Shown: positions 18,675 through 27,897 of the stretch, piece after piece
Layout of the letters: the number at the start of each line of letters is the position of its first letter
Position numbering within the stretch: the stretch's first letter is position 1
Origin: [Pseudopropionibacterium] massiliense
Lineage (GTDB): Bacteria > Actinomycetota > Actinomycetes > Propionibacteriales > Propionibacteriaceae
Length of the DNA stretch: 64,000 bases
NCBI RefSeq assembly: GCF_900607225.1
Contig: NZ_LR027842.1
Span: 2,074,980-2,138,979 of the forward strand
Direction: 5' to 3'
Translations under genes and position numbers: made by a program
The notes under the pieces: generated by a model
Seen by the model: only the letters and a program-made list of their open reading frames with translations
Told to the model about the DNA's origin: nothing
Database searches by the model: none

Positions 18675-18810
18675 AGGTGGGGTGCCGGCCAGAGCAATCC
18701 TCTGGTGATCGTGTCTTGGGAACTGCTGCTGGCTCTGGTGGTTTCGAGGTGGAACTGCTGCTTCGTCGCGGTCCGGCTCAACCAGCTTCGGAGAGGCTGT
18801 GAATAAGCCT
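18663..18810 (-). repeat. MITE-like element, copy 2 (148 bp, inverted relative to copy 1)
   Basis: Reading the minus strand, it starts AGGCTTATTCACAG and ends CTGTGAACAAGCCT, a 14-base terminal inverted repeat with one mismatch. The body aligns with copy 1 (17437-17582) throughout, with about one to three bases of indel difference. Flanking bases show no clear target duplication. The ends do not match those of the adjacent IS630 element, so another transposase must have moved it. Confidence 0.72.
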
Positions 18811-18952
18811 TTATCACTCTACGGTTCATTCCCTGTTGACCGCTTCCGATACTGAAAGCTGCTGGCCCTATCGGAGGGGTCGCACGAATTCCCGGTTTCA
18901 CAGTTGAGAACCGGCTTTTCGAGGGCCACGGACATCCGACCCTCCAGCGGGC

Positions 18953-20124
18953 TATAGCTCCCATTTAACAAGATGTCGTTGTGTTTGGTGTTTTCTGGGG
19001 TATTACCCAAGATTTTGCTGCGGGGGCGGCATGTCGTGTTGCATCATTTTTACCGGAGCGCTTGAATAAGAGTTGTGGAAGGATTCGCTGCCGGATATGA
19101 AGAACTTTTGCAGGATTATCAGGTGAATGCTGTGTATCCGTCGATGCGGAAACGAGCGATGGGGCTGTTGATGCTGCATGTCGGGATCCCGGTGGAACAG
19201 GTTTCCAGGGTGGTCGGGAAGTCCGAGAGGTCGTTGCAGCGCTGGGTCGCTGAATGGCGTGATGAACGGATGGCCTCCTTGTACACCGGGCACATCGGGA
19301 ACCGGAATGCAGCGAAACTGTCCCAAGCACAGCATGACGAGGTGATGCGGGTACTGCAAACCCCTCCCACCGACCCTGACGGGCTGCCGGTGGGGTTCTG
19401 GAGTCTGCCAAGGTTGAAGGACTACATTGCCACCGAGTTCGAGGTCGTCCTCGCGTCGGACTCCTCCTACCAGGTGCTGCTCCACCATGCTGGACTGTCG
19501 TTCAAGCAGCCCGCCGCCCGGGACCAGCGCCGCCCCGCCGAGGAGGTCGTGGCAGCCCGTGTGGAACAGATCCGCGACCTGGTCGATCACGCACGTGCGC
19601 AAGGGTATCTCGTGTTCGCAGCTGACGAGGTGCGCATCGAACACGAAGCACTCACCCGACGAGCCTGGTGCCGCCGAGGGGTACCCACCGTGCTGGAAGT
19701 GGACCGGCAACGCCGCTGCCAGTCCTACATCGGGTTCCTCAACCAGGCTGACGGGAGTGTGGAACTCACAGCGCTGGACTGGCAGAACAGTCACACCATC
19801 ATCGATGCCCTCACCCAACTCGTCGACAAACATCCCGGCCAGAAGATCACGATCGTGTGGGACAACGCCGGATGGCACAAATCCCGGGAACTGAAACAAC
19901 ACCTCGGTAAAGGAAACAGGTTTGCAGACATCACCCTCCTGTGGCTGCCACCCTACTGCCCTGACCACAACCCCATCGAGCATGTTTGGGGCGAAGCAAA
20001 AACCCACATCAGCAACCCCCAACGCCCCCACTTCACCGACACCCGAAACGCATTCGAAACCTACATACGAAAGAAGAAATTCCCGTACCGCCTATAAACG
20101 ACATCCTGTTTCAAGACTGCTATA
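18953..20124 (+). mobile_element. Complete IS630-family insertion sequence
   Basis: Element 18955-20122 flanked on both sides by TA, the usual IS630 target duplication. The 26-base ends match at 19 positions: the left begins TAGCTCCCATTTAACAAG and the inverted right end begins TAGCAGTCTTGAAACAGG, both continuing ATGTCGTT. It contains one intact transposase gene whose stop codon overlaps the right end. The right boundary is 13-15 bases before the start of the next gene. Confidence 0.88.
19075..20097 (+). CDS. IS630-family transposase
   Basis: DDE transposase of 340 residues for the surrounding insertion sequence. An N-terminal helix-turn-helix region (about 20-70, containing RSLQRWVAEWRDER) precedes the catalytic core. 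Likely catalytic residues are D184 (FAADEVRIE), D263 (TIVWDNAGWHKS) and E302 (PDHNPIEHVWGEAK), with the spacing expected for IS630. The first possible start after an in-frame stop is GTG at 19075; no ribosome-binding site is obvious. The gene has no frameshift or internal stop, so the element may still be active. Confidence 0.9.
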   Translation: MEGFAAGYEELLQDYQVNAVYPSMRKRAMGLLMLHVGIPVEQVSRVVGKSERSLQRWVAEWRDERMASLYTGHIGNRNAAKLSQAQHDEVMRVLQTPPTDPDGLPVGFWSLPRLKDYIATEFEVVLASDSSYQVLLHHAGLSFKQPAARDQRRPAEEVVAARVEQIRDLVDHARAQGYLVFAADEVRIEHEALTRRAWCRRGVPTVLEVDRQRRCQSYIGFLNQADGSVELTALDWQNSHTIIDALTQLVDKHPGQKITIVWDNAGWHKSRELKQHLGKGNRFADITLLWLPPYCPDHNPIEHVWGEAKTHISNPQRPHFTDTRNAFETYIRKKKFPYRL

Positions 20125-20137
20125 CCCTCGGTGCGTG

Positions 20138-21337
20138 ATGCGAAAAATCCTGGCAGCGGCGTTGGCGCTGGTGTCCCTGCTGTCGCTGGTCCACCTGGGC
20201 CGCGCCACCCTGACCGGGCTGCGCGGCCCGGATGTGGTCGCCTCCCAGCTCTCCTGGTTGGCGGGGAAGGCGCCGTCAGCCGCATCCGAGATGCAGGCTT
20301 TGTTCCCCGAGGGCGAGTTCTTCACCTGGGCGTTGACCGGCCTGGCGGCCGGGAACCTGGCCCGTTCGGGCCACGATCCCCGGAGCCACCTCCCGCTCCT
20401 GGAAAGGGCGATCGCCGAGACCGGGAACCCGGTGGTAGCCGATCGTTTCGGCGCCAACGATCTGCTGCCACACGGGGCCTTCTACCACGGGTGGCGGCTG
20501 CTCCTGCTGGTGGACCGTGCCGCCCTGACCGGGGATGCGACGCACCTGGCCGAGGTGTCCTCCGAGGCCCGGGCCATCGCGGCGGCACTGGATGAGAATC
20601 CCCTGCCGTCGTCCTATCCCGGTGCGGCGTGGCCCTGCGACGTCGTCGTGGCGCTCGCCGCCGCGCACCGGGCCGACCGGCTCGTCGAGGTTCCCGGGCT
20701 GGCCGACGTCACGAAACGGTGGTTCGATGCGATGGAGGCGCACCGGGATCCGGACAACGGGCTGCTGGTCCACCAACGCGGGACCTCCAGAGCGCGCGGT
20801 GCGTCACAGTCGCTCATCCAGGTCTTTCTTCCCGACATCGACCCGGACCGGGCCGCCCACGAATGGAGGATCTACAAGCAGGCATTCCTGGCCCCGACGC
20901 TGGGGCTGGTAGGGGTCCGCGAGCACGCGCACGGAATCGACGCCCCCGGGGACGTCGATTCCGGGCCGCTCATCAACGGGGTCTCGGCCAGCGCCTCCGC
21001 GGTGACGCTCGCGGCCGCCCGCCGCCACGGAGATGTCGAACTCGCCACGGTCCTGGACCGGGAGGCCGACCTGCTCGGCCTGCCGCTGCCCACTGGCTCC
21101 GGCACGGCCTTCGCATTCGGTCTCCTACCCGTCGGGGACGCCTTCGTGGCATGGGCGCGGTCAGTTCCGGTCGGGGACGCACTCAGCGATCCCGCGCCTC
21201 AGCCGTGGTGGTGGCTCATGTGGCTGACGGCGCTCCTTCCCGGCGCCGCAGGCGGAGCTCTGTGGTTCGGGAGAAGAAAATCCCGCGGCGAACCACCCCC
21301 GCCACGATCCGCAGGTCTTCCCGCAAAAGAACTGTAG
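20138..21337 (+). CDS. Membrane-anchored protein of unknown function
   Basis: Not recognised. The protein has 399 residues with one hydrophobic segment at each end: an N-terminal signal/anchor at about 4-22 and a tryptophan-rich C-terminal helix at about 353-374, followed by RRKSR. The middle is helical in character, with conserved-looking blocks FFTWALTGLAAGNLAR, LPHGAFYHGWRLLLL and SYPGAAWPCDVVVALAAAH. This pattern is reminiscent of alpha/alpha-barrel exported proteins, but no catalytic family can be named. The IS630 element ends just upstream and has removed any native promoter and ribosome-binding site. TATACC at the junction could drive a leaderless transcript. Confidence 0.75.
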   Translation: MRKILAAALALVSLLSLVHLGRATLTGLRGPDVVASQLSWLAGKAPSAASEMQALFPEGEFFTWALTGLAAGNLARSGHDPRSHLPLLERAIAETGNPVVADRFGANDLLPHGAFYHGWRLLLLVDRAALTGDATHLAEVSSEARAIAAALDENPLPSSYPGAAWPCDVVVALAAAHRADRLVEVPGLADVTKRWFDAMEAHRDPDNGLLVHQRGTSRARGASQSLIQVFLPDIDPDRAAHEWRIYKQAFLAPTLGLVGVREHAHGIDAPGDVDSGPLINGVSASASAVTLAAARRHGDVELATVLDREADLLGLPLPTGSGTAFAFGLLPVGDAFVAWARSVPVGDALSDPAPQPWWWLMWLTALLPGAAGGALWFGRRKSRGEPPPPRSAGLPAKEL

Positions 21338-21348
21338 GCTCGGGTTTC

Positions 21349-22326
21349 GTGTGGTCGAAGATGAAGGACCCGTTCCTGCTCTACATCTTGCTCTCCGCTT
21401 TGATCGGGTTCCTGCTGCCGACCTCCGGAACGACCACCGATGCCCTCGACTGGGTGACGAAGGTCGCGATCTTCCTGCTGTTCCTCGGCTACGGGGCGCG
21501 CCTGTCGACGGCCGAGGCGTGGGCCGGCCTGAAACACTGGCGGCTGCACCTGACGATCTTCGCCTGCACCTTCGTGGTGTTCCCACTCATCGGCCTGGGG
21601 CTGCTTCACCTGCCCTGGTACTCCCCCGGCCTGGCGCTGGGGCTGGCCTTCCTGACGCTGGTGCCGTCGACGGTGCAGTCGTCAATCACGTTCACCTCCA
21701 TCGCCGGCGGCAACATCGCGGGCGCCATCGTCTCGGCCACCACGTCGAACCTGCTCGGGGTGCTCCTGACACCGCTGCTCGTCATGGCCCTGCTGCCCAC
21801 CACTGGCGCCGCCCCCGTCGGGTGGGGTTCCTTCGGCGCCGTGATGGTCCAGCTGCTGCTGCCCTTCCTCCTCGGGCAGTTCTCACGCCGCTGGACCGCG
21901 GATTTCATGGCCCGCAACCGGAAGAACCTCAAATGGCTGGACCAAGGTGTGATCTGCCTGGTGGTCTACGGCGCTTTCGGGGACTTCCGCCGCAACGGCA
22001 TCACCGCCACCGGCACGGAGCTGCTGATCATGCTGGTGCTGTGCCTGGTCATCCTGGCGTTCATGCTGTGCTTCACCCGGCAGCTCGCCCGGCTCCTCGG
22101 ATTCGGCCGCGCCGACGAGATCGCCATCGTCTTCTGCGGCACGAAGAAATCCCTGGCGACAGGGGTACCGATGGCGACGGTGCTGTTCGCGGGCCAGGCC
22201 GTAGGGCTGATCGTCTTTCCACTGATGATCTTCCACACCCTCCAGCTCATCGCCTGCACCATCATCGCGCAGCGCTACGCGGCAACCGATAGCCCACCAG
22301 ACCAGTCACAAGATCACAATTCCTGA
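21349..22326 (+). CDS. SBF-like (bile acid:sodium symporter family) transporter
   Basis: Polytopic membrane carrier of 325 residues with about ten hydrophobic segments, resembling the SBF-like subgroup (YfeH-type). Typical blocks are LTLVPSTVQSSITFTSIAGGN and, near the end, FCGTKKSLATGVPMA, the two crossover-helix regions. The start may be GTG at 21349 or ATG at 21361; it follows the unknown membrane protein by 11 bases and may be co-transcribed. Substrate unknown; anionic organic solutes are typical for the superfamily. Confidence 0.85.
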   Translation: MWSKMKDPFLLYILLSALIGFLLPTSGTTTDALDWVTKVAIFLLFLGYGARLSTAEAWAGLKHWRLHLTIFACTFVVFPLIGLGLLHLPWYSPGLALGLAFLTLVPSTVQSSITFTSIAGGNIAGAIVSATTSNLLGVLLTPLLVMALLPTTGAAPVGWGSFGAVMVQLLLPFLLGQFSRRWTADFMARNRKNLKWLDQGVICLVVYGAFGDFRRNGITATGTELLIMLVLCLVILAFMLCFTRQLARLLGFGRADEIAIVFCGTKKSLATGVPMATVLFAGQAVGLIVFPLMIFHTLQLIACTIIAQRYAATDSPPDQSQDHNS

Positions 22327-22346
22327 CCGGGCGGTGGCGGCATCGG

Positions 22347-23047
22347 TCAGCCCGTGACGATTCTTGAATGCGATGGCCATGACGATGGCGTTGTAGAAGT
22401 AAGGACAGCACCGAGTGCACCGTCGTCGTCCAGCGCAGCCGACGTGATGTCACGGTCGCATCAGAAGTCGCGAAAGTGGTTCCCAGGGTCAGGGCGAAGT
22501 AGACGTAATCGGTGGTCACGGGATCTGCAGTTCCCGGAAACCTGATGGCCGGTCCGTACATGTGGTCCAAACGCTCGTAGTGACGGGCGTAGCTGAGGTG
22601 CAGCAGGAGCCAGCCGAGGACGGCCATGAGGACCGTCATAACGCCAAAAACGATCTGAATAGACCTCAGCATCGTTTGTTCATCGATCTCAAGCTGTTCA
22701 GGTACCTGGTCGATGACATCCTGCGGTGTTGTCAGCCCTATGAGCCCGCCGAGCAGACCCATGAAAGCGGCGACCACTGGGGTCCAGCCCAGGAGAAAAA
22801 CCAACCAGGGCGGCAGCGCGAACACCGGGTCCTGATTGATCTCCTTGTCAGGAGTCAGCCGGTGGCGCCATGCGACCCACAGCATGAGAGCCACGTATCC
22901 CAAGGCCAGAAGAATCCAGGCCGCCATGAACCAAAGGGCCAGATTGGTGTCCCCACCCAGGATCGTCCCCAGCCCCAACAGAATCAGAAGCAACTCCACC
23001 AGGAGGCCAACAGTGCTCGAACGCGTCACGGGGCGCAAGTCTGCCAC
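22347..23047 (-). pseudogene. DUF1345 membrane protein interrupted by two single-base insertions
   Basis: Small polytopic membrane protein. The frame is intact from GTG at 23047 (AGGGA seven bases upstream) through TDYVYFALTLGTTFATSDAT and the VHSVLS block. It then needs removal of one base near 22400 to read FFYNAIVMAIAF, and of one near 22361-22362 to read KIVTG followed by TGA at 22347. The corrected protein is about 232 residues and ends as DUF1345 proteins do. As written, the frame runs on out of register to 22262. Two plus-one errors within 40 bases suggest sequencing indels, but a real pseudogene is possible. Function of the family is unknown. Confidence 0.75.
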
Positions 23048-23071
23048 ATCGCAATCCCTGAACACCCCAAA

Positions 23072-23115
23072 AATGCGGCTCCCGCCCTCCGTTCCCGGAG
23101 GGCGGGAGCCGCATT
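23072..23115 (-). terminator. Rho-independent terminator of fumC
   Basis: A perfect 19-base stem (AATGCGGCTCCCGCCCTCC on the left) with a six-base loop lies 48 bases after the fumC stop. On the minus strand it is followed by a short run of T. This is the clearest intrinsic terminator in the window. Confidence 0.9.
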
Positions 23116-23162
23116 CATCGATTCCCTTCCAGGGGCCTCGCTGATCTCCCTGCGTCACGACC

Positions 23163-24575
23163 TCACTCGTCGGCGGCGCTCGGATGGGTCATGTCAGCGG
23201 GAACCACCCACTGGTCGAACTGCTCATCGGTCAGGAACCCGAGCTCCAGGGCCGACTCGCGAAGCGACAGGCCCTTGTGGTGGGCATTCTTGGCGATCTT
23301 CGATGCCTTGTCGTAACCGATGTGCCGGTTGAGGGCGGTCACCTGCATCAGGTTGGTGTCCAGGTTGGCCTGGATCCGTTCCTTGTTCGGTTCGATGCCG
23401 TAGGCGCAGTTGGAGTCGAAGGAGACGCAGGCGTCGCCGAGCAGCTGGATGGACTCGAGCACGCACCAGGCCATGACCGGCTTGAACACGTTGAGCTGGA
23501 AGTTGCCCTGGGATCCCGCGAAACCGACGGTGGCGTCGTTTCCGAAGACCTTCGTCGCCACCATCGTCATGGCCTCGCACTGGGTGGGGTTCACCTTGCC
23601 GGGCATGATGGAGGATCCGGGTTCGTTCTCCGGGATGAGCAGCTCGCCGATGCCGTTGCGGGGCCCGGACGCGTACCAGCGCACGTCATTGGCGATCTTC
23701 ATCAGGGCGTCGCCCAGGACCCGCAGCGCACCGGAGACCAGCACCAGCGCGTCGTGGGCGCCCAGCGCCGCGAAGAGGTTGGCGGCCTGCTTGAACTCGA
23801 TTCCGGTCTCCTCGGAGATCTTCTCGGCGGTGAGCGCCCCGAACCTGGGATGGGCGTTCAGGCCGGTGCCGACGGCGGTGCCGCCGATCGCCAGTTCACG
23901 GGCACGCGAATCGGCGTATTCGATGCCCTCCAGGGCGAAGTCGATCTGGGCCACCCAGCCGGAGAACACCTGGCCGAGGCGGATCGGGGTGGCGTCCTGC
24001 AGGTGGGTGCGACCGACCATGATCACGTCGTCGTACTGCTTGGCCTTCGCATCCAGGGTGTCGCGCAGCTTCCGGACCCGCGGGTACATGGCCGCCAGTT
24101 CGTTGACCACGGCGATGTGCATGGCCGTCGGGAAGGTGTCGTTGGAGGACTGGCCGCGGTTGACGTGGTCGTTGGGGTGGACGGGGGTCTTGGTGCCGAG
24201 TTCACCTCCGGCCAGTTCGATGGCGCGGTTGGAGATGACCTCGTTGACGTTCATGTTGGACTGGGTGCCGGACCCGGTCTGGAAAACCACCAGCGGGAAG
24301 TGGTCGTCCAGCTTGCCCTCGATGACCTCGTCACCGGCCTTGGCGATGAGATCGGCGATGTCACGCGGAAGCTCTCCGAGCTCCGCGTTCGCCAACGCCG
24401 CGGACTTCTTCAGGATGCCGAGCGCCTTGACCATCGGCCGGCCCCACACGAAGGTCTCGCGCCCGATGTCGAAATTGTGAAGCGACCTCTCGGTCTGGGC
24501 ACCCCAGTACCGATCGGAGGCCACCTCAATGGTGCCCATCGAGTCGGATTCGGTGCGGGTGTTCGGTGTTGCCAT
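23163..24575 (-). CDS. fumC: Class II fumarate hydratase
   Basis: Iron-independent fumarase of 470 residues, interconverting fumarate and malate in the TCA cycle and, in propionic fermenters, the reductive branch. The superfamily signature [13 protein letters not shown] holds the mobile catalytic loop. Other conserved regions are [31 protein letters not shown] and [19 protein letters not shown] lies just upstream of the ATG. It is monocistronic or follows the upstream ABC ATPase gene by 95 bases; a strong terminator follows it. Confidence 0.96.
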   Translation of the reverse strand: MATPNTRTESDSMGTIEVASDRYWGAQTERSLHNFDIGRETFVWGRPMVKALGILKKSAALANAELGELPRDIADLIAKAGDEVIEGKLDDHFPLVVFQTGSGTQSNMNVNEVISNRAIELAGGELGTKTPVHPNDHVNRGQSSNDTFPTAMHIAVVNELAAMYPRVRKLRDTLDAKAKQYDDVIMVGRTHLQDATPIRLGQVFSGWVAQIDFALEGIEYADSRARELAIGGTAVGTGLNAHPRFGALTAEKISEETGIEFKQAANLFAALGAHDALVLVSGALRVLGDALMKIANDVRWYASGPRNGIGELLIPENEPGSSIMPGKVNPTQCEAMTMVATKVFGNDATVGFAGSQGNFQLNVFKPVMAWCVLESIQLLGDACVSFDSNCAYGIEPNKERIQANLDTNLMQVTALNRHIGYDKASKIAKNAHHKGLSLRESALELGFLTDEQFDQWVVPADMTHPSAADE

Positions 24576-24670
24576 TGGAACTCCTTTGCTCTGTCGCCAA
24601 CGCCTCCAAGATTATCGTCAACGAACCGGCCCCGGGTCAGCGGGTGTTGCGCGCGTCCCACCCTTCGTTC

Positions 24671-25471
24671 TCAGCTCCGTGGAGCGGGGCGGGAACGGGC
24701 ACTCCACCTGCCGTCATCGGTGCGGGAAACCACCAGGTCCATGCCGAACGCGGCACTCAGATTGGCGTCGGTGAGCGTTTCCTCCAACGGCCCGGCGGCG
24801 GTCACCCGCCCCCCGGAGAGCAACAGGCAGTGGGTGACCCCGTCGGGGATCTCCTCGACGTGGTGGGTCACCAGGACGCTGGCGGGGGAACCGGGGTCCT
24901 GGAAGAGCTCGGTCAGGGTTGTGACGAGAGCCTCACGGCCCGCCAGGTCGAGTCCGCTGGCGGGTTCATCGAGGAGCAGCAGTTCCGGGTCGGTCATCAG
25001 TGCGCGGGCGATCTGCACACGTTTGCGCTCCCCCTCGCTGAGAGTGCCGAAGGTGCGGTCCGCCAGATGGTCCACGTACAGGGAGTAGAGCAGGCCGCGG
25101 GCACGCCCCTCATCGCCACTGTCGTACTCCTCACGCCAGCGCCCTATCACCGCCCAGGCGGCCGAGATGACCACGTCGAGGACCCGCTCCCCCGCAGGGA
25201 TACGTTCGGCCAGCGAGGAAGAGGTCAATCCGATACGGGGTCGCAGCTCGAACACGTCGACCCGGCCCAGCACCTCGTCGAGCAGGCGAACCGTGCCCGA
25301 GGTCGGGAACATGTTCGCCGACAGTACGGACAACAGCGTGGTCTTACCCGCCCCGTTGGGTCCCAGCAGCACCCAGCGCTCGTCCTCCCCGATGCCCAGG
25401 TTCACCGAGTCCAACAGAGTCGAGGTTCCACGTCTGACCGTCACATCTTCGAGCGCTGCCACCATTGCCAT
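24671..25471 (-). CDS. ABC transporter ATP-binding protein (iron-siderophore/YlmA-like)
   Basis: Single ABC ATPase domain of 266 residues. Walker A is GPNGAGKTT, the signature is LSEGERKRV, Walker B is LLLLDEPASGLD and the switch histidine is in VTHHVEE. No permease or binding protein is adjacent, so partner and substrate are unknown. The overall pattern resembles stand-alone YlmA/ModF-like ATPases. The start is taken at MAMVAALEDV; an upstream extension of 34 codons overlaps the fabI 3' end and looks unlike the family. No ribosome-binding site is obvious. Confidence 0.85.
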   Translation of the reverse strand: MAMVAALEDVTVRRGTSTLLDSVNLGIGEDERWVLLGPNGAGKTTLLSVLSANMFPTSGTVRLLDEVLGRVDVFELRPRIGLTSSSLAERIPAGERVLDVVISAAWAVIGRWREEYDSGDEGRARGLLYSLYVDHLADRTFGTLSEGERKRVQIARALMTDPELLLLDEPASGLDLAGREALVTTLTELFQDPGSPASVLVTHHVEEIPDGVTHCLLLSGGRVTAAGPLEETLTDANLSAAFGMDLVVSRTDDGRWSARSRPAPRS

Positions 25472-25544
25472 GGGGTCAACGTTACTCGTACCGGGAGTTT
25501 CGCGGGCAAGGACCTGTTCCACCCGCGAAACCCTCCCGGCCTCG

Positions 25545-26318
25545 TCAGGCCCCGGTGGAGTGGAGACCACCATCGACGTGGATCACCTCACCGGTGGTGG
25601 CGGGGAACCAGTCGGAGAGCAATGCCACGACGGCCCTCGCGGTGGCCGTCGTGTCGGCGGGATCCCACCCGAGGGGGGCCCGCTGTCCCCAGATGTCGTT
25701 GAACTCGTCCGCCCCGGGAATGGCCTTCTTCGCGATGGTGTCGATGGGCCCTGCGGCGACCAGGTTGGACCGGATGCCCTCGGGCCCCAGGTAACGGGCC
25801 AGGTAGCGGCTGGCCGACTCGAGCCCGGCCTTGGCCACCCCCATCCAGTCGTACTGCGGCCAGGTGACCCGGGCATCGAAGGTGAGCCCGACGATGGAGG
25901 AACCGGCGTGCAGCATCTCCCGGCAGGCCACCGCCAGAGAAACGTAGGAGTAGGTGGAGGTGTTCAGGGAGATCCCGACGTCCTTCCACTCGGTGTTCAG
26001 GAAGGCCCCACCGAGGGCCCGCTCAGGATTGGCGAAGGCGATGGAGTGGACGATGCCGTCCAGACGATCGCCGAAGTGTTCACGGAGCTGCCCGGGCAGC
26101 GCCGCGAGGTGTTCGGGATCGGTGACGTCGAGTTCCAGCACGGGCGGGACGGTCGCGAGCCGCCCGACGACGCGCCGCGTCAGCCCAACGGCCCGGCCGA
26201 GGTTGCTGACGACCACCTTTGCCCCCTCCTCCTGCGCGATCTCGGCGACGCGGTAGGCGATGGAGGTGTTCATGGTCACTCCGGTGACCAGGATGTTCTT
26301 GCCTTCGAGGATTCCCAT
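25545..26318 (-). CDS. fabI: Enoyl-[acyl-carrier-protein] reductase (NADH), InhA/FabI type
   Basis: Last reductive step of the fatty-acid elongation cycle, 257 residues. The N-terminal nucleotide-binding region is GKNILVTGVTMNTSIAYR. The active-site tyrosine and lysine are in YDWMGVAKAGLES, as in InhA-type enzymes, and AAGPIDTIA follows. AAGGAG eight bases upstream supports the ATG. It is 27 bases after fabG on the same strand, matching the mabA-inhA arrangement of actinobacteria. Confidence 0.95.
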   Translation of the reverse strand: MGILEGKNILVTGVTMNTSIAYRVAEIAQEEGAKVVVSNLGRAVGLTRRVVGRLATVPPVLELDVTDPEHLAALPGQLREHFGDRLDGIVHSIAFANPERALGGAFLNTEWKDVGISLNTSTYSYVSLAVACREMLHAGSSIVGLTFDARVTWPQYDWMGVAKAGLESASRYLARYLGPEGIRSNLVAAGPIDTIAKKAIPGADEFNDIWGQRAPLGWDPADTTATARAVVALLSDWFPATTGEVIHVDGGLHSTGA

Positions 26319-26345
26319 GTAGATGCTCCTTGTCTTCTTTTTATC

Positions 26346-27053
26346 TCAGTGACCCATTCCGAGGCCGCCGTCAACCGGGATGACGGCGCCCGAGACGTAT
26401 CCCGCCTCCGCCAGGAACAACGCCGCCCCCGCGACGTCCTCGGCCTGCCCGAAGCGTGCGGCCGGGATCTTTTCCAGGTATCCCTTGACGACCTTCTCCC
26501 CCAGCGCCGCGGTCATGTCGGTGTCGATGAATCCGGGGGTGATCACGTTGGCGGTGACGTTCCGGCTTCCCAGTTCGCGGGCAACGCTGCGAGCCATGCC
26601 GATCAGCGCCGACTTCGAGGCCGCGTAGTTGACCTGCCCGGGCGATCCGATCAACCCGACCACCGATGAGATCAGAATGATCCTCCCGAACCGGGCACGG
26701 GTCATGGGGCGAGCCGCCCGCCTCACGACACGGAAGGTACCCGTCAGGTTGGTGCCGATCACCGCGTCCCAGTCCGCGTCCGACATCCGCGCCAGTAGGG
26801 TGTCCTTCGTCACACCGGCGTTGGCGACGAGCACACCCACGCTCCCCAGCTCGGCCTCGACCCTCTCGAAGGCTGCATCCACCCCGGACTGATCCGTGAT
26901 GTCGCATTCGACGGGCAGCACTCCCTCGGGAACCTCACCTCCGGTGCGGTGAGTGCCCGCGACGCGATACCCCGCGTCACGGAACTTCTCGGCGATGACA
27001 CGGCCGATGCCGCGCGTCGCCCCGGTAACGAGAACAACAGGCTTGTCTTGCAC
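26346..27053 (-). CDS. fabG: 3-oxoacyl-[acyl-carrier-protein] reductase (FabG/MabA)
   Basis: Short-chain dehydrogenase of 235 residues that reduces 3-oxoacyl-ACP with NADPH. It has the cofactor motif TGATRGIG, NAG(V) after strand four and the catalytic S-Y-K set (ISSVVG and YAASKSALIG). The C-terminal segment PVDGGLGMGH is typical. The start is taken at GTG 27053 (VQDKPVVLVTG); a much longer frame overlaps the divergent methyltransferase gene and is rejected. With only 28 bases between the two divergent starts, the transcript may be leaderless (GATAGT upstream). Confidence 0.93.
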   Translation of the reverse strand: MQDKPVVLVTGATRGIGRVIAEKFRDAGYRVAGTHRTGGEVPEGVLPVECDITDQSGVDAAFERVEAELGSVGVLVANAGVTKDTLLARMSDADWDAVIGTNLTGTFRVVRRAARPMTRARFGRIILISSVVGLIGSPGQVNYAASKSALIGMARSVARELGSRNVTANVITPGFIDTDMTAALGEKVVKGYLEKIPAARFGQAEDVAGAALFLAEAGYVSGAVIPVDGGLGMGH

Positions 27054-27081
27054 GGACCACACACTATCGTTGGGAGGCGTG

Positions 27082-27897
27082 ATGGCCAGCCGCCCCGTTC
27101 CCGAGGGGCTCCTCGGCGTGGTCACCTGGCTCAGCTGTCCGGTCTGCACCGTTCCCTTGCAGCTGACCGGTGGAACGCTCAGCTGCGAGAACCGCCACTG
27201 CTTCGACATAGCCCGCCAAGGACACCTCAACCTGTTGCTGAGAGCCGCACCGAGGAACGCCGACACCCCCAGGATGCTCGCCGCACGCGACCGTTTCCTG
27301 TCCGGGGGCTGGTATGAACCGCTGACCCGGAAGGTGGTCGCCGCCTTGGCCGGCGCAGACCGGGTGCTCGAGGCAGGAGCAGGAACCGGCCACTACATCG
27401 GGGCCTTCCTCGACGCGACCCCCGGGGCGAGAGGCCTGGCGGTGGACGTCTCACCCGCGGCATGCCGTCGCGCGGCCAGACGCAACCCACGCCTGGGATC
27501 CGTCGTCGCCGATGTCTGGCGTCGCCTGCCCGTCGCCACGGGAAGCCTGGACGCCGTGCTCTGCGTGTTCGCCCCCCGCAACCCCGCCGAATTCGCCCGG
27601 GTGCTCGAACCGGGCGGACGACTCGTGGTGGTGACCCCGGGCCGGGATCATCTCACGGAGCTGCGCGAATCTCTCGGCCTGCTGGGACTCGATCCGGAGA
27701 AACTGGAACGGCTGGACGGTTCGATGACCGGTTTCGACCTCGTGGACCGGCAGGAACTCACCCACCCGTTGGACTTGTCCACCGATGCCGCGACCGACCT
27801 CGTCGCGATGGGCCCGAACGCCTTTCACATCCACGACGTTCCCGGAGCGACAAGGACAACCGCTTCCTTCGTGATCAGCACATTTCAAGGATGCTGA
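27082..27897 (+). CDS. RlmA-like rRNA guanine-N1 methyltransferase
   Basis: Class I SAM-dependent methyltransferase of 271 residues. An N-terminal zinc-binding region (CPVC at about 21-24, then CENRHC) precedes the SAM domain, whose motif I is VLEAGAGTGHYIG. This layout is that of RlmA(I)/RlmA(II), which methylate G745 or G748 of 23S rRNA. The latter is linked to macrolide/tylosin tolerance in producers. Which of the two it is cannot be decided here. GGGAGG lies four to nine bases before the ATG. Divergent from fabG. Confidence 0.88.
   Translation: MASRPVPEGLLGVVTWLSCPVCTVPLQLTGGTLSCENRHCFDIARQGHLNLLLRAAPRNADTPRMLAARDRFLSGGWYEPLTRKVVAALAGADRVLEAGAGTGHYIGAFLDATPGARGLAVDVSPAACRRAARRNPRLGSVVADVWRRLPVATGSLDAVLCVFAPRNPAEFARVLEPGGRLVVVTPGRDHLTELRESLGLLGLDPEKLERLDGSMTGFDLVDRQELTHPLDLSTDAATDLVAMGPNAFHIHDVPGATRTTASFVISTFQGC

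Noticed and set aside
19003..20031. A 342-codon minus-strand frame within the IS element
   Set aside because: Antisense to the transposase, which has clear DDE residues; no recognisable protein on the minus strand.
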